Notes: generated by a model not told the origin, from the letters alone. A DNA stretch of 64,000 nt from Methanobrevibacter sp. TMH8 (GCF_020148105.1 NZ_JAHLZE010000022.1:1-64000); one strand, 5' to 3'; shown: positions 28,094 through 38,031, counted from the stretch's first letter. Made by a program: numbers and translations.

Positions 28094-28357
28094 ATGTGTA
28101 TTGCAGCACCAGCCCAAATTGTAGAAATCAGAGAAGAAGAAAAAATTGGTTTTGTTGATTTTGGCGGAGTTAAACAACAAGTAAAATTAGATCTTGTTGA
28201 TAATATTGAAGAAGGAAAATATGTTCTTGTCCATGCAGGTTATGCTATAGAAGTTTTAGACGATCAGGCAGCTAAAGAATCTTTAGAGGCATGGGATCAA
28301 CTCTTAGAAGTTCTTGATGAAGAAGATAAAGAACTTCAAGCATTAGCTGATAAATAA
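28094..28357 (+). CDS. hypC: [NiFe]-hydrogenase maturation chaperone HypC
   Basis: HypC carries the Fe(CN)2CO group with HypD and delivers it to the hydrogenase large subunit. The protein must begin Met-Cys because the second-residue Cys, exposed after Met removal, binds the iron. I therefore start at ATG 28094 (M-C-I-A-A-P), not the ATG six bases earlier; AGGAG at 28081-28085 is eight bases from this start but only two from the other. At 87 residues it is a normal size and the first 70 form the OB-like barrel; the tail is acidic. No other hyp genes are adjacent. Confidence 0.93.
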   Translation: MCIAAPAQIVEIREEEKIGFVDFGGVKQQVKLDLVDNIEEGKYVLVHAGYAIEVLDDQAAKESLEAWDQLLEVLDEEDKELQALADK

Positions 28358-28765
28358 ATTAATTTTTATTAATTTTTATTTATTTTTATTATTTCAATTA
28401 TTTTTAATATTTTTTATTTTTTTTATTTTTTTGATATTTTAATGTATTTTAACATTTTAATATATTTTATATTACTTTATTCTATCGTATTTTATCTTAT
28501 TTTATACAATTTTATTCTACTTTATTCTATTTTAGTTATTTTTATCTATTTTATCTATATTATTTATTTATTTATTTTATTTTACTTATATTAATCAATA
28601 AATCGATTAATTTCTTTTAAATTTCATAAAAATTCCATAAATATTCTTATTATTAATTTTAAAATTGTTAGGGTTGTTAATCGCATATTTTAAAAGGATT
28701 TAAATAAAATAAAATACATAATAATATATAATTAAATTTTATGAGCTTTTAAAGAAGGAATTTTC
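28358..28765. other. T-rich then AT-rich spacer
   Basis: No gene is seen. T-rich runs after hypC fit an oligo-T terminator; the second half should hold the promoter of the rubredoxin-TPP gene. Confidence 0.3.
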
Positions 28766-30658
28766 ATGGCTAAATATAGATGTAAAGTATGTAATTATTT
28801 CTATGATGAATCAAGAGAAGAGAAAAATTTTGATGGGCTTGATAATAATTGGATATGTCCAGTTTGTAATGCTTCGAAAGAAATGTTTATAAAAATTGAA
28901 GGAATTAATGAAATAGCTGAAAAATCATCTGAAAATGTAGATCGGAATAATAATGAGGAAACTAAAGAGATTGATGAAAATAATAAGAATAATAAGAATA
29001 ATGAGAGTAATGAGATTAATAAGAATAATGAGAATGTTGAAAATGATGTAAGTAGTGAAGATTACAAAACAGTTTCTGATGTTCTTGTTGAGCAAATGGT
29101 GGCTTGGGGAATTAAATATGTTTTTGGGCTTCCTGGAACTTCTTCTCTAGGTGTTGTAGATTCTGTACGGAAAAATAAGGATATTGAATATTTTCAAGTT
29201 CGTCATGAACAAACTGCAGCTATGATGGCTTCTGCTTATGGGAAACTCACTGGAAATATAGCTGCTTGTCTTACAATAGCTGGTCCTGGTGCTACTAACT
29301 TAACTACTGGTCTTTATGATGCAAAGCTTGATAAATCTCCAGTACTTGCTATCACTGGTTATGTTAAGAGGGAACTTATTGGAACAAAAGCATTTCAAGA
29401 AATAAATCAACAAGAATTCTTTGAACCTTTTTCTGTTTTTAATAAAACCATAACTCATCCTGATGAAACCACTCGTCTTACTACTTTGGCTATACGTCAT
29501 GCATTACTTGAAAAAGGTGTTTCTCATATTTCAATATCTGCTGATATTCAAAAAGAAAGATGTGATGATAAAATATTAGATATTGATGGTAGAATAGCTA
29601 CATTGTCTTATAGTGCACCAATAACTGTAATTGATGAAGCTGTCAAACTAATAAATGCTGCTAAACGTCCTGTTATTGTTGCAGGCTGGGGAACTCTTGA
29701 AAATAAAGAAGATATAAAAGAACTATCTGAGAAAATTTCAGCTCCTATAACTACTAGTTTTAAAGGAAAAGGAGTCATTGATGATGATTACGATCTTTAT
29801 GTTGGTAGTCATGGAAATATTGGAACTTTAGCTTCTGGTAATCTTACAAATAGTTCTGATCTACTTATTATTATTGGTTGTTCTTGTTCAAATAATACTA
29901 ACCTTCCAAATCGCCCAGCTATACAGATTGATGTTGATCCATTGGTAATAGGTAAAAAATATCCTATTGATCTTAGTATTATTGGAAATAGTGGAGAGAT
30001 AATTCCTAAAATAATAGAAAAAGTAGAAAAATCAGATAAAAAAGAGTATTTAGAAGAAATTAAGCATTTAAAACAACAGTGGAATCGTATATTAGAAAAA
30101 GAAGAAGATCCAAGTAAATTTCCACTTAAATATCCTTTTATAATGAAAGAATTATCAGACTATGCTGATGATGATGCTATAATAGCTATTGATGTAGGTG
30201 AAAATGGATGGAGAGTTGGAAGAAATTTCCCAATGAAAAACACTCAAGAACTTATTATGTCTGGTTATTTAGCTACTATGGGTTATGGACTTCCTGCAGC
30301 GCTTGCAAGTCAAATAGTTAATCCAGAAAAACAGGTTATTTGTATAACTGGTGATGGTGGATTTGCAATGGTTATGGGTGACTTCTTAACAGCTGTTAAA
30401 TATAAATTGCCAGTTAAAGTATTTGTATTTAATAATCATGAGCTTGGAATGATTATGACTGAACAAAAAAATGAAAATTATCCTAATTGGAATACTCATC
30501 TTCATAATTGTGATTTTGCAGAATTTGCAAGAAGTTGTGGTGCTGTTGGTCTAAATGCAGGAAGTTATCAAGATCTTAAAATGGCTATTGAAAATGCATT
30601 TGCAGTAGATGGTCCAGTTATTGTAGATATTGAAACTGATCCAAATAGTTTTGATTAA
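28766..30658 (+). CDS. Rubredoxin fused to a thiamine-diphosphate enzyme (acetolactate synthase/pyruvate oxidase fold)
   Basis: A 630-residue fusion. Residues 1-50 are a rubredoxin with C-K-V-C-N-Y and W-I-C-P-V-C, binding one iron. A linker of about 50 residues, almost only Asn, Glu and Lys, follows. Residues from about 95 are a complete ThDP enzyme: catalytic Glu in R-H-E-Q-T-A-A-M, central domain at about 285-420, and the ThDP motif G-D-G-G-F-A-M-V to F-N-N. The large-subunit fold matches acetolactate synthase, pyruvate oxidase and sulfopyruvate or glyoxylate relatives. The rubredoxin suggests that electrons leave or enter, as in an oxidative decarboxylase, but FAD binding and substrate cannot be told. 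GAAGGA precedes the ATG. It stands alone. Confidence 0.85.
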   Translation: MAKYRCKVCNYFYDESREEKNFDGLDNNWICPVCNASKEMFIKIEGINEIAEKSSENVDRNNNEETKEIDENNKNNKNNESNEINKNNENVENDVSSEDYKTVSDVLVEQMVAWGIKYVFGLPGTSSLGVVDSVRKNKDIEYFQVRHEQTAAMMASAYGKLTGNIAACLTIAGPGATNLTTGLYDAKLDKSPVLAITGYVKRELIGTKAFQEINQQEFFEPFSVFNKTITHPDETTRLTTLAIRHALLEKGVSHISISADIQKERCDDKILDIDGRIATLSYSAPITVIDEAVKLINAAKRPVIVAGWGTLENKEDIKELSEKISAPITTSFKGKGVIDDDYDLYVGSHGNIGTLASGNLTNSSDLLIIIGCSCSNNTNLPNRPAIQIDVDPLVIGKKYPIDLSIIGNSGEIIPKIIEKVEKSDKKEYLEEIKHLKQQWNRILEKEEDPSKFPLKYPFIMKELSDYADDDAIIAIDVGENGWRVGRNFPMKNTQELIMSGYLATMGYGLPAALASQIVNPEKQVICITGDGGFAMVMGDFLTAVKYKLPVKVFVFNNHELGMIMTEQKNENYPNWNTHLHNCDFAEFARSCGAVGLNAGSYQDLKMAIENAFAVDGPVIVDIETDPNSFD

Positions 30659-30877
30659 TAAGAGATAATATTTATTGAAATCAAAATTAAATATTATAAA
30701 TAAAAAATAGATAAAAAATAAAGAATAAAAAGTAGGAATAAAAATAAGAATTATAAATAAAAATTAAAGTAAAATTATTTATATTACAAAATCTTATTTA
30801 TTTTATAATATTATTTTATTTAATTTGAAAAAACTTGTTTAATATATAAAATATACTTGTTTATTGGAAATTGCAAT

Positions 30878-31786
30878 ATGAAAGTTATCTGTTCTAGTGA
30901 AGAATCATTGTATCGGCCTGAAGCTTATAGATGGCGAGAAAGAATGAAATGGATGAAACCTGCTGGTGAAGTTGTTGTGGTTCTTCCATGTAGTATGAAA
31001 AAACCTTATTCTAATTCACAATCTCATCAAAAATTCCGTAGAGTTACAAAAGGTTATCAGGAAGTAATTGTTACTTCTCCTTTTGGAATATGTCCTCGTG
31101 AAATGGAGAATACCTTTCCAATTCAATCTTACGATGTATCAGTATCTGGAGATTGGAGCTTTGAAGAGAAAAAATTAGCTGGTGAATTACTTCAAGAATA
31201 TATTGGAGAAAAAGCAGTTGTAGCTAATGTTTCTGGGGGATATGAAGAAGTTTGTCGTGAATATCTTGATGATTGTGTTTATACCACAGTTGATGGAAGA
31301 CCAACTTCTAATGATTCTCTTTATAATCTTAGAATGGAATTGAAAAAATATAATAAAGTTAAAGGTCGCCAAAGGACTTTGAATGAACTTCAAGGAATAG
31401 CTAAATATCAATTCGGTCTAGATGGAGATAAGTTTATATCTGATGATACTATGGCTAAAGGAATGTATCATAGAAGAATATTTACAAAAAGTAAACAAAT
31501 AGCCCTTCTCAATCGTGATACTGGTTTTTACTCTCTTCGTCTCTTTGGAGGGGAGATATTGAAAGATATTGGTATTAATATTGTTGAAATTGATTTTGAT
31601 TTAAAAACAAATACTTTATTTGCTCCGGGTGTTATAAAAGCTGATAATCAAATTATTCCTAATGATGAAGTTGTAGTAGTTAGAAATGATGAAGTTGTTG
31701 GTGTTGGAAAAGCTGTTTTAACTGGAGAAGAAATGGAAAATATGGGTAATGGTGTAGCTGTTCGTATTAAAGATAGAAAAAAATAG
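30878..31786 (+). CDS. arcS: Archaeosine synthase ArcS-type protein (DUF5591 plus PUA)
   Basis: ArcS converts the 7-cyano-deazaguanine at tRNA position 15 to archaeosine or its lysine adduct. The 302-residue protein has the ArcS signature L-P-C-S-M-K-K-P-Y-S-N-S-x-S-H near residues 43-57 and F-G-I-C-P-R-E, then a C-terminal PUA RNA-binding domain (about 225-302). It lacks the degenerate TGT-like N-terminal half of the longest ArcS proteins, so it is a short form. I use ATG 30878; a TTG seven codons upstream is unsupported. It stands alone. Confidence 0.8.
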   Translation: MKVICSSEESLYRPEAYRWRERMKWMKPAGEVVVVLPCSMKKPYSNSQSHQKFRRVTKGYQEVIVTSPFGICPREMENTFPIQSYDVSVSGDWSFEEKKLAGELLQEYIGEKAVVANVSGGYEEVCREYLDDCVYTTVDGRPTSNDSLYNLRMELKKYNKVKGRQRTLNELQGIAKYQFGLDGDKFISDDTMAKGMYHRRIFTKSKQIALLNRDTGFYSLRLFGGEILKDIGINIVEIDFDLKTNTLFAPGVIKADNQIIPNDEVVVVRNDEVVGVGKAVLTGEEMENMGNGVAVRIKDRKK

Positions 31787-32475
31787 CTAATTATTATTAA
31801 TTTACCTCTATTACTAATATCATCATCACTATTAGTACTAATCTTATATTTATTATAATGATTGTTATTTTTTATTCTTATAATTCTTTTTATTAAGATT
31901 TATTGAACACTTTATCTTTATTATCCTTATATCAATATTATTATAATATTATAATCATAATTTTTATTTTAGATAGATTATATTTTATCAATATCGAATT
32001 TTCTATCTTAAAATGATCATTTATATTATTTAGATTATCATTTTATTATTCTAAATCATGTTAATTATTATTTTAATAAATTTATATTAGACTCAAATAG
32101 CTATCTATAAATATAACTAAAACAAATGTTGATATGATATTTTTGTTTAGTGCAAAAATAATAAAATTATTATATTTTATTTCAATATTTTATAACAATA
32201 ATTTATTAGAACAAATATTTTATTAAAAATAAATAATATAATGAATAAATTATATGTATAAAATAATTATAATATTATTATAAATAATTATAAATTAACT
32301 ATAAATTAACTATAAATTATTATAATATAGTTAATTATAAATTTAATGTAAATTTTAAATTATAATATAATAAATATAAATAAAATATATGAATATATGA
32401 TAATATCATAATATATGATAATTATTAATGAATCCTTTTGTGAGTATAATTTAATTAATAAAATTGAGGAATAAC
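31787..32475. other. AT-rich spacer
   Basis: No gene, repeat array or strong promoter is seen in about 690 bp. Iterated TATAAATTA-type words occur near 32270-32330. Confidence 0.3.
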
Positions 32476-32772
32476 ATGTCAGAAGATTTAATGAATAATG
32501 TAAAAGAGGCTGTTTCTAAAGTCAACGATCCACATATGGGTGTAAGTATTGTGGAAATGGGGATTGTACAGGATATCACTATTGATGGTACAACTGCAAA
32601 AATTGTCATTAAGCCTACAAACCCAGGATGCATGAGTGTAGCTCGTATGGCCGCTGATGCTAAAGCTCAAGCTTTATCTGTTGATGGAATTGAAAATGCT
32701 GAAATAACTGTTGAAGGCCATGCAATGGCAGATTCCATTAATGAAATGATAAATAAAAAACCAGCTAATTAG
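32476..32772 (+). CDS. DUF59/MIP18-family Fe-S assembly factor
   Basis: A 98-residue protein of the SufT/PaaD/MIP18 family, which takes part in iron-sulfur cluster assembly or transfer. The motif D-P-H-M-G-V-S-I-V-E-M-G-I and the conserved reactive Cys in N-P-G-C-M-S are present. The family often works with the ApbC/Mrp ATPase; none is adjacent. GAGGA (32466-32470) lies five bases before ATG 32476, which I prefer to the TTG four codons upstream. Confidence 0.87.
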   Translation: MSEDLMNNVKEAVSKVNDPHMGVSIVEMGIVQDITIDGTTAKIVIKPTNPGCMSVARMAADAKAQALSVDGIENAEITVEGHAMADSINEMINKKPAN

Positions 32773-32881
32773 ATTAGATATTAATTAGATTAAGTATTAC
32801 TTAGATTAATTAAGTAATTAGTTTTTTAATAAGAATAAATTTCAGTAATTATATTAAGAATTTAAGAGTTTTTTAATTATT

Positions 32882-32906
32882 TAAAGCTATTTTAGCTTTA
32901 TTTTTA
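32882..32906 (+). terminator. Hairpin with T-run downstream of the DUF59 gene
   Basis: TAAAGCT (32882-32888) pairs perfectly with AGCTTTA (32894-32900) and a T-rich tract follows. It lies 110 bases after the stop codon. The rest of the spacer to the tRNA promoter shows no gene. Confidence 0.4.
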
Positions 32907-33142
32907 TATATAATTTAGTTTCATAGTTTTAATTTTTTACTATGGCTCTATTTTTATATTTTATGACTTTATAATTTCTATAATTTTTATAATTTTTAAT
33001 TAAATTTTATAAATTTTATAATAATATTGCAACTTTATTAAATAATTTTATATTAAATTATAATTTTATAATTAAATTTTAATATTTATAATTAAATTAT
33101 ATTTTTGTAATCAAATTATAATTTTGTAAATATAACTTCGTA

Positions 33143-33162
33143 AATCGAAAAGGTTATATAGT
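33143..33162 (+). promoter_or_regulatory. tRNA promoter (BRE/TATA)
   Basis: The sequence CGAAAAGG followed by TTATATA is a textbook archaeal BRE/TATA pair. Transcription should start near 33185, giving a 5' leader of about 40 nt removed by RNase P. Confidence 0.6.
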
Positions 33163-33221
33163 ATAAAGTTTAAATGTTGATTCTAGCTTTAATTTTATTG
33201 ATGTATTTTGATAAGAATTAG

Positions 33222-33296
<75 letters not shown>

Positions 33297-33532
33297 TTTT
33301 TTATTTTTAATTTTAATTTTTTTTTTATTATCTAGCATTGTTATTTTCATTAGCTTTTATTTTTAGTCTATTTTAATTTTGATGTTTGTTTCGGATTTTT
33401 TGATGTTTGTTTATTGGATTATTATATTTAATTATTGATTATTTTTTTCATTTTATTGTTTATATTATCGATGATTTTATTAATTATGAAGATAAATAAC
33501 TTCTTAGATGAATATTTATTTTTAGGTGTAAA

Positions 33533-34036
33533 ATGTGGGAATCAGTAAAGTATAAATTTGAAAAATATCCTGCAAGAATGAGTGTAGCGGGCAAAATGGT
33601 AGACTTAGGCCTAAGAGTAGGAAAAGATCGTAAAATTTATTGTGACGATCTTAAAATAAGTGATTTAGCCTTAGCTAAAGTAGCTAATGTTGATAGGAAA
33701 GCTATTAAATCAACTGTGGATTTTATTTTGGATGATGAAGATTTAACTAATATTTTTCAAAATATCCTCCCGGCCGGAACTCTTCTTAAAAATATAGCAA
33801 AAAGTCTGAATCTTGGAGTTATAGAAATAGAAGTAGGAGATGAAAACATTGGAATTCTTGCAGCTGCAAGTGATTTAATTTCAAAAGAAGGGATAAGTAT
33901 AAGGCAAGCATATGCTTCAGATATCCAACTTGAAGAAACTCCAACATTAACGATAATTACAGAAGATAATATATCTGGAGATCTTATAAAAGATTTTTTA
34001 AAAATACAAGGTGTTGTAAGAGTCTCATTATACTGA
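33533..34036 (+). CDS. ACT-domain regulatory protein
   Basis: A 167-residue protein. The N-terminal about 85 residues look helical, with K-I-S-D-L-A-L-A-K-V-A-N-V-D-R-K-A-I-K resembling a helix-turn-helix; the C-terminal part (about 92-167) is an ACT-type domain with D-L-I-S-K-E-G-I-S-I-R and G-V-V-R-V-S-L. It belongs to a group annotated as ACT-domain regulators of amino-acid metabolism in methanogens. Ligand and targets are unknown. GGTG precedes the ATG. It lies 240 bases after tRNA-Ile, with T-runs between, so it is probably separate. Confidence 0.75.
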   Translation: MWESVKYKFEKYPARMSVAGKMVDLGLRVGKDRKIYCDDLKISDLALAKVANVDRKAIKSTVDFILDDEDLTNIFQNILPAGTLLKNIAKSLNLGVIEIEVGDENIGILAAASDLISKEGISIRQAYASDIQLEETPTLTIITEDNISGDLIKDFLKIQGVVRVSLY

Positions 34037-34128
34037 TTATGTGGATATATAATAAGATCTAAAAATTAAATCTAAAAAATAATATAAAAATTATTATAGA
34101 AATTATGATAATAATACTAAAATCGAAT

Positions 34129-34620
34129 TTAAAAGCTAAAATCTTCGATGAGTTCTTTATGAACTTTTTTTAATCTATTCACTGATTCTTCTAAATTATT
34201 TATATCTGAATTTTCCCATTTTCTAACTATAAATTCAATGTCCACTTCATCAATGCCATTGATTAGATTATCAGCATGAGAAACTATTTTTTCTTCTATG
34301 GTCATAGGTATATAGTTTTTTTCAGGAAGTCCCATTCTCATAGCTTCTTCTTTGGATATTCCAGAGCCAATATGTTTTTCTATGATATTAGCTACTTTTT
34401 TAGGAAAACCATGCTCAATAGCTAAATTTGCTCCGATAATTCCATGATTAATTGAATTTGTTTTAGATCTACCAATATCATGGAGTAATGCAGCTTCTTC
34501 TATTAATTTTTTATCAACATCAAAATTTTTAGATATTTCTATAGCTTTTTGACAAACAGCTATTGAGTGTTCAATAACCCAATCTGGACAACCTTCTTTT
34601 TTTAAAAGTTCTATAATCAT
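34129..34620 (-). CDS. HD-domain phosphohydrolase (TIGR00295 type)
   Basis: A 163-residue protein with the HD metal-binding set: H-S-I near residue 17, L-L-H-D-I-G-R (about 45-51), N-H-G-I-I-G-A and the later H-A-D. Proteins of this archaeal family are thought to be metal-dependent phosphohydrolases; the substrate is unknown. I start at ATG 34620, where GTGA lies six bases upstream; the ORF could extend six residues further. It is alone, convergent with the ACT-domain gene. Confidence 0.8.
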   Translation of the reverse strand: MIIELLKKEGCPDWVIEHSIAVCQKAIEISKNFDVDKKLIEEAALLHDIGRSKTNSINHGIIGANLAIEHGFPKKVANIIEKHIGSGISKEEAMRMGLPEKNYIPMTIEEKIVSHADNLINGIDEVDIEFIVRKWENSDINNLEESVNRLKKVHKELIEDFSF

Positions 34621-34842
34621 TGAAATCACTATTAGCATCGATTTGAATTAATTTAGTTGATATTATAAGTCAAATACAATTTTAATAAAATTTAAATATA
34701 AATTAAATTAATTTAAATCAAAAAATTCAATTTTTAAGTATAAAATAATAACAAAAGAATATAAAAATAGAAAATAGAAAATAAAATGGATATAAAAGTA
34801 GTATATATGAATTAAAATACGAAAATAAAAAGTTTTATTTAA

Positions 34843-35364
34843 TTATTTTGCATTTTTAGAACTGACAGAAGAATAAGTTTCTTCATAGTTTGCAATTTCT
34901 TCTTTTATTCTTGCAATTATGCCACCATTTTCTTGGAATGTAATTTCATTTCCACATTCAGGACATAAAAAACCAATTTCTGATGCTTGATCAAACGAAA
35001 GTCTTACATGTTCATCAGGACAAACAAAAAACATGTTATTTTCTTCTACTTCTAAAACTTTTTTCAAATTAACTATCATATTAGCTGATTTTTCTTCAAG
35101 TTGGTTGTTCACACCATTTGAATCAAATTTCCAAGAATAAGTATACCACTGTGTTTCAGGATCTTTACTTCTTTTGTAACTAGCTAATCCGGAATCATAA
35201 AGTTTGTATAAAATCTTTCTAACTATATTCAGCTTAATTTCAGTTTTTTCAGCTATTTCTTCATCAGTATTAGTTCCATTTATTAAACATTCAACAACAG
35301 GTAAATTTTCTTCATCTTGGATTACATCATTTAATAATTCTTGGACTAATGGATCATTTATCAT
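34843..35364 (-). CDS. tfe: Transcription initiation factor TFE (alpha)
   Basis: The archaeal homologue of TFIIE-alpha; it helps open promoters with TBP, TFB and RNA polymerase. At 173 residues it is a normal size. A winged-helix domain (about 1-90) has T-D-E-E-I-A-E-K-T and V-R-K-I-L-Y-K-L; a coiled linker follows; the zinc ribbon is at about 115-150. The ribbon's first knuckle reads C-P-D-E-H rather than C-x-x-C, so one Cys ligand is missing or replaced by His; the second knuckle C-P-E-C is intact. GAGGG precedes the ATG. Confidence 0.92.
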   Translation of the reverse strand: MINDPLVQELLNDVIQDEENLPVVECLINGTNTDEEIAEKTEIKLNIVRKILYKLYDSGLASYKRSKDPETQWYTYSWKFDSNGVNNQLEEKSANMIVNLKKVLEVEENNMFFVCPDEHVRLSFDQASEIGFLCPECGNEITFQENGGIIARIKEEIANYEETYSSVSSKNAK

Positions 35365-35973
35365 TTACTCAACCCTCTATATAAAATATTTCCTTAAACC
35401 GTATAATTTTAATTTATTTAGAAACTAAATAAATATAATAATGTAACAGTATGTTAAATAGATTTAAATTGATTTTCAATCAATTAAAAATAACCACACA
35501 CTAACAATATCTAATAATAATCATAGTTTGTTTTTTATATAATATAAAATTAATCATTGTAATAATTTTTTAGAATTTTAATACTATTATTCTAATTTTC
35601 AAGCTTTTTAATAGTATTAATAAGTTATCAGTGAATAATCAATGAAAAACATTCGATTTGCGCATTGTTTTAGAAAAGTATTAATTAAAATTAAGATATA
35701 GTAATTTTTATAAAAAATAAACAAAAATTAAATATGAAATCTAAATTTTTATAGTGTAATCATTATTTCACTTATATATGTTTTTTATATTATATTCATA
35801 TTATAATATATAAATATATTTAAATATGAATTAAATGTAATATAAGATTTATATTGGATTATAATTTAATACTAAATAACAATCTATTATATGTATCTAA
35901 TAGTATATATTTATTTCTATATTTTCATATTTTTTTTATTATAACTTTTTTATATTTTATTTATCAATAAATA
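35365..35973. other. AT-rich spacer
   Basis: No gene is seen in about 600 bp. A 19-codon ORF at 35643-35702 has no ribosome binding site and is rejected. The tfe promoter should lie near 35400-35450. Confidence 0.3.
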
Positions 35974-36909
35974 TTAATATATTTTTTCATCCTTAATTTT
36001 TCTAATAATAACTGCCGGGGTATGAACTATCGAATCAAGAGTTTCAACACTAACATCGTTAATATCTGTATTTAAAACATTTTTAACACTATGAATTGTT
36101 TCCATATTTGTAGATAATGATTTTTGATAGTCTTCAGCTATATTTGCTATTTTTATACTTTTTTCAATACTAAGTTTACATGAGCTTCCAAGTGGGGTCG
36201 ATCCTACATTTTCTGATATTTGCCCTAAAAGATAAGCATAAAAACCTTTATTTGAATCTATTCCTTCAATAGCTATGGGGAGACCTGTAAAATATTTTTT
36301 TCCTCGTTTATAAGTAGCATCGGTGTCTATTATTAAAACTTTTCCAAAAAACCCATTTCTAACTTCAATTTCTTTAGCTATTTCATTAACTACTTTTTGA
36401 GGATTTTCAGGAAGAAGTGATACATAGGTTCCTGGAGCATTACTTAAATCAACTCCTGCTTCTGAAGCTGGTTTTAAAGCATGTTTCCATCCATATAATT
36501 TTAAAATCACTTCTTTGTGTCTTTTTGATTCAGGAGGGAGTTTTCTTAAGTTTTTAATAGTTCTTTTTTTTATTCCAAATAATGGTCCAAGAATATAACC
36601 CCATATATATTTACTCCAAATAATAGCTAAAAATTTAGCAGATATGCCAGGTTCAAAGTTTGCTTCATCAATTAATCTTCCTTGTGAAATAGCTATTGGA
36701 GTTTCAGCAATTACTAAATAATCACTCTCTTCCATGAGTTCAATAGCAGGATTTATAATACTTTCAAGACTATCATTGGCTTTAATATACCCAGTTTCAA
36801 TAGGAATAATAATATATTCTTTATTTTTAACATATTTGTATTCTATTCCTTTGGATGTTTTAGCTATTTTATAATTTAGAGCTTTTTCTCCTAAATTGTT
36901 TTTTTTCAT
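35974..36909 (-). CDS. CofE-like protein (F420-0:gamma-glutamyl ligase family)
   Basis: A 311-residue protein. The pattern Y-I-I-I-P-I-E-T-G-Y-I-K-A-N-D-S-L and Y-L-V-I-A-E-T-P-I-A-I-S-Q-G-R matches the N-terminal part of CofE, which adds glutamate to F420-0; the I-I-D-T-D-A-T-Y block also fits. It is longer than typical CofE (about 250) because of an insertion at about 95-170, and several CofE motifs are weak. It may be a paralogue with another amide-forming role. A GTGAGA-type site precedes the ATG. It stands alone. Confidence 0.7.
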   Translation of the reverse strand: MKKNNLGEKALNYKIAKTSKGIEYKYVKNKEYIIIPIETGYIKANDSLESIINPAIELMEESDYLVIAETPIAISQGRLIDEANFEPGISAKFLAIIWSKYIWGYILGPLFGIKKRTIKNLRKLPPESKRHKEVILKLYGWKHALKPASEAGVDLSNAPGTYVSLLPENPQKVVNEIAKEIEVRNGFFGKVLIIDTDATYKRGKKYFTGLPIAIEGIDSNKGFYAYLLGQISENVGSTPLGSSCKLSIEKSIKIANIAEDYQKSLSTNMETIHSVKNVLNTDINDVSVETLDSIVHTPAVIIRKIKDEKIY

Positions 36910-37260
36910 ATATTCTCACATAATGCATATTTTTTGTAAATAAGGTTTAAAAAATTTAAAAACAGTTTAAAAACGCTTTAAAAAAACTTTAAATAATTAT
37001 CAAAGATATAAAATATATAGGATATAAATAAATCATATTTATAATAATTAACATGATATTTAAATTAAAAATATTTAGATTAAAATAAATTAAAATAAAA
37101 ATAAATCAATAAAAATATCAAATAATATATTAAATAACATATCAAATAGAGATATTAACAATATTAATAACATATCAAAAATATCTCAAATAACATATGG
37201 GATATTATATTAAATATATTAAATATAATAATTCATAATTTATTGTTTTAGGAATATATT
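36910..37260. other. AT-rich spacer
   Basis: No gene is seen. The iterated word ACATATCAAATA occurs near 37125-37195. It separates two minus-strand genes, so it should hold the promoter of the CofE-like gene's own transcript and the end of comA's. Confidence 0.3.
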
Positions 37261-38031
37261 TTAAATTTTATTTAATGTATCTCCACGTAAGCCTCTTCGA
37301 ATGGTTTCAAGAGAAGTTATGTCATCTGATGAAATATTTCCAAGATTAACTTCTTTTCCAAGCTTTAGAATAAAATAAACCTGCTGATCTTTGTTAGGTG
37401 CTTCCCAAATTATATTTTCTTCAGGAATATGTTTTTTAAGGTAGTCTACTTCTTCTTCTTTAGCTATTCCATTTTTATCAAAGATACCTATGTTTTTTCC
37501 ACCTTCTCTAGCTTCAATAATTACTTTGTCAGACCCTGCTTTTAATTCTGCATTTACTAACTCTATTCTTCTATCTAGGCTAATTTTTGCATCTACCACA
37601 GGATCTTTTTTTCCAACTTCAGATAAAACATAGAATCCTTCTTTTTTAGCTCTTTTTATAAATTCTAATTTTTCATCTTCTTTCATATCAGTTGAACCAT
37701 CAGAAATTTCAATAGCTTCAAAACCAATATCTTTAGCTTCTTTAAAAAATTCATCAATTTTTTTGTTGTTATAAGCTATTTCAAATAAAGTTCCACCAGT
37801 ATATGGAATAATATCAAATGATTTATACATTTCTACTTTTCTTTTGATTATTTCTTTATCATGAACAATGATTGTTCCCCAACCAAATTTCAATAGATCA
37901 ACATAATCTCCAGCTATCTCCATTAAACATTTTGCAGTTTCATATCCAAGACCTTTATCTAGAACCATGGTTAGTCCTTTATTTCGTGGTTTTTCTGTTC
38001 TTTTTGGAAGTAAAAATTCGAAACATTTCAT
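37261..38031 (-). CDS. comA: Phosphosulfolactate synthase ComA
   Basis: ComA joins sulfite to phosphoenolpyruvate, the first step of coenzyme M synthesis in this group. At 256 residues it is full length. The TIM-barrel motifs are clear: D-Y-V-D-L-L-K-F-G-W-G-T, Y-T-G-G-T-L-F-E-I-A, E-I-S-D-G-S and V-L-S-E-V-G-K-K-D-P, with the family's conserved Lys, Glu and Asp residues. Its presence means this organism can probably make coenzyme M itself, unlike rumen strains that need it supplied. No comB or comC is adjacent. A GTGA site precedes the ATG. Confidence 0.93.
   Translation of the reverse strand: MKCFEFLLPKRTEKPRNKGLTMVLDKGLGYETAKCLMEIAGDYVDLLKFGWGTIIVHDKEIIKRKVEMYKSFDIIPYTGGTLFEIAYNNKKIDEFFKEAKDIGFEAIEISDGSTDMKEDEKLEFIKRAKKEGFYVLSEVGKKDPVVDAKISLDRRIELVNAELKAGSDKVIIEAREGGKNIGIFDKNGIAKEEEVDYLKKHIPEENIIWEAPNKDQQVYFILKLGKEVNLGNISSDDITSLETIRRGLRGDTLNKI

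Noticed and set aside
35643-35702. 19-codon ORF beginning M-K-N-I-R-F
   Set aside because: It has no ribosome binding site, no promoter and no recognisable motif.
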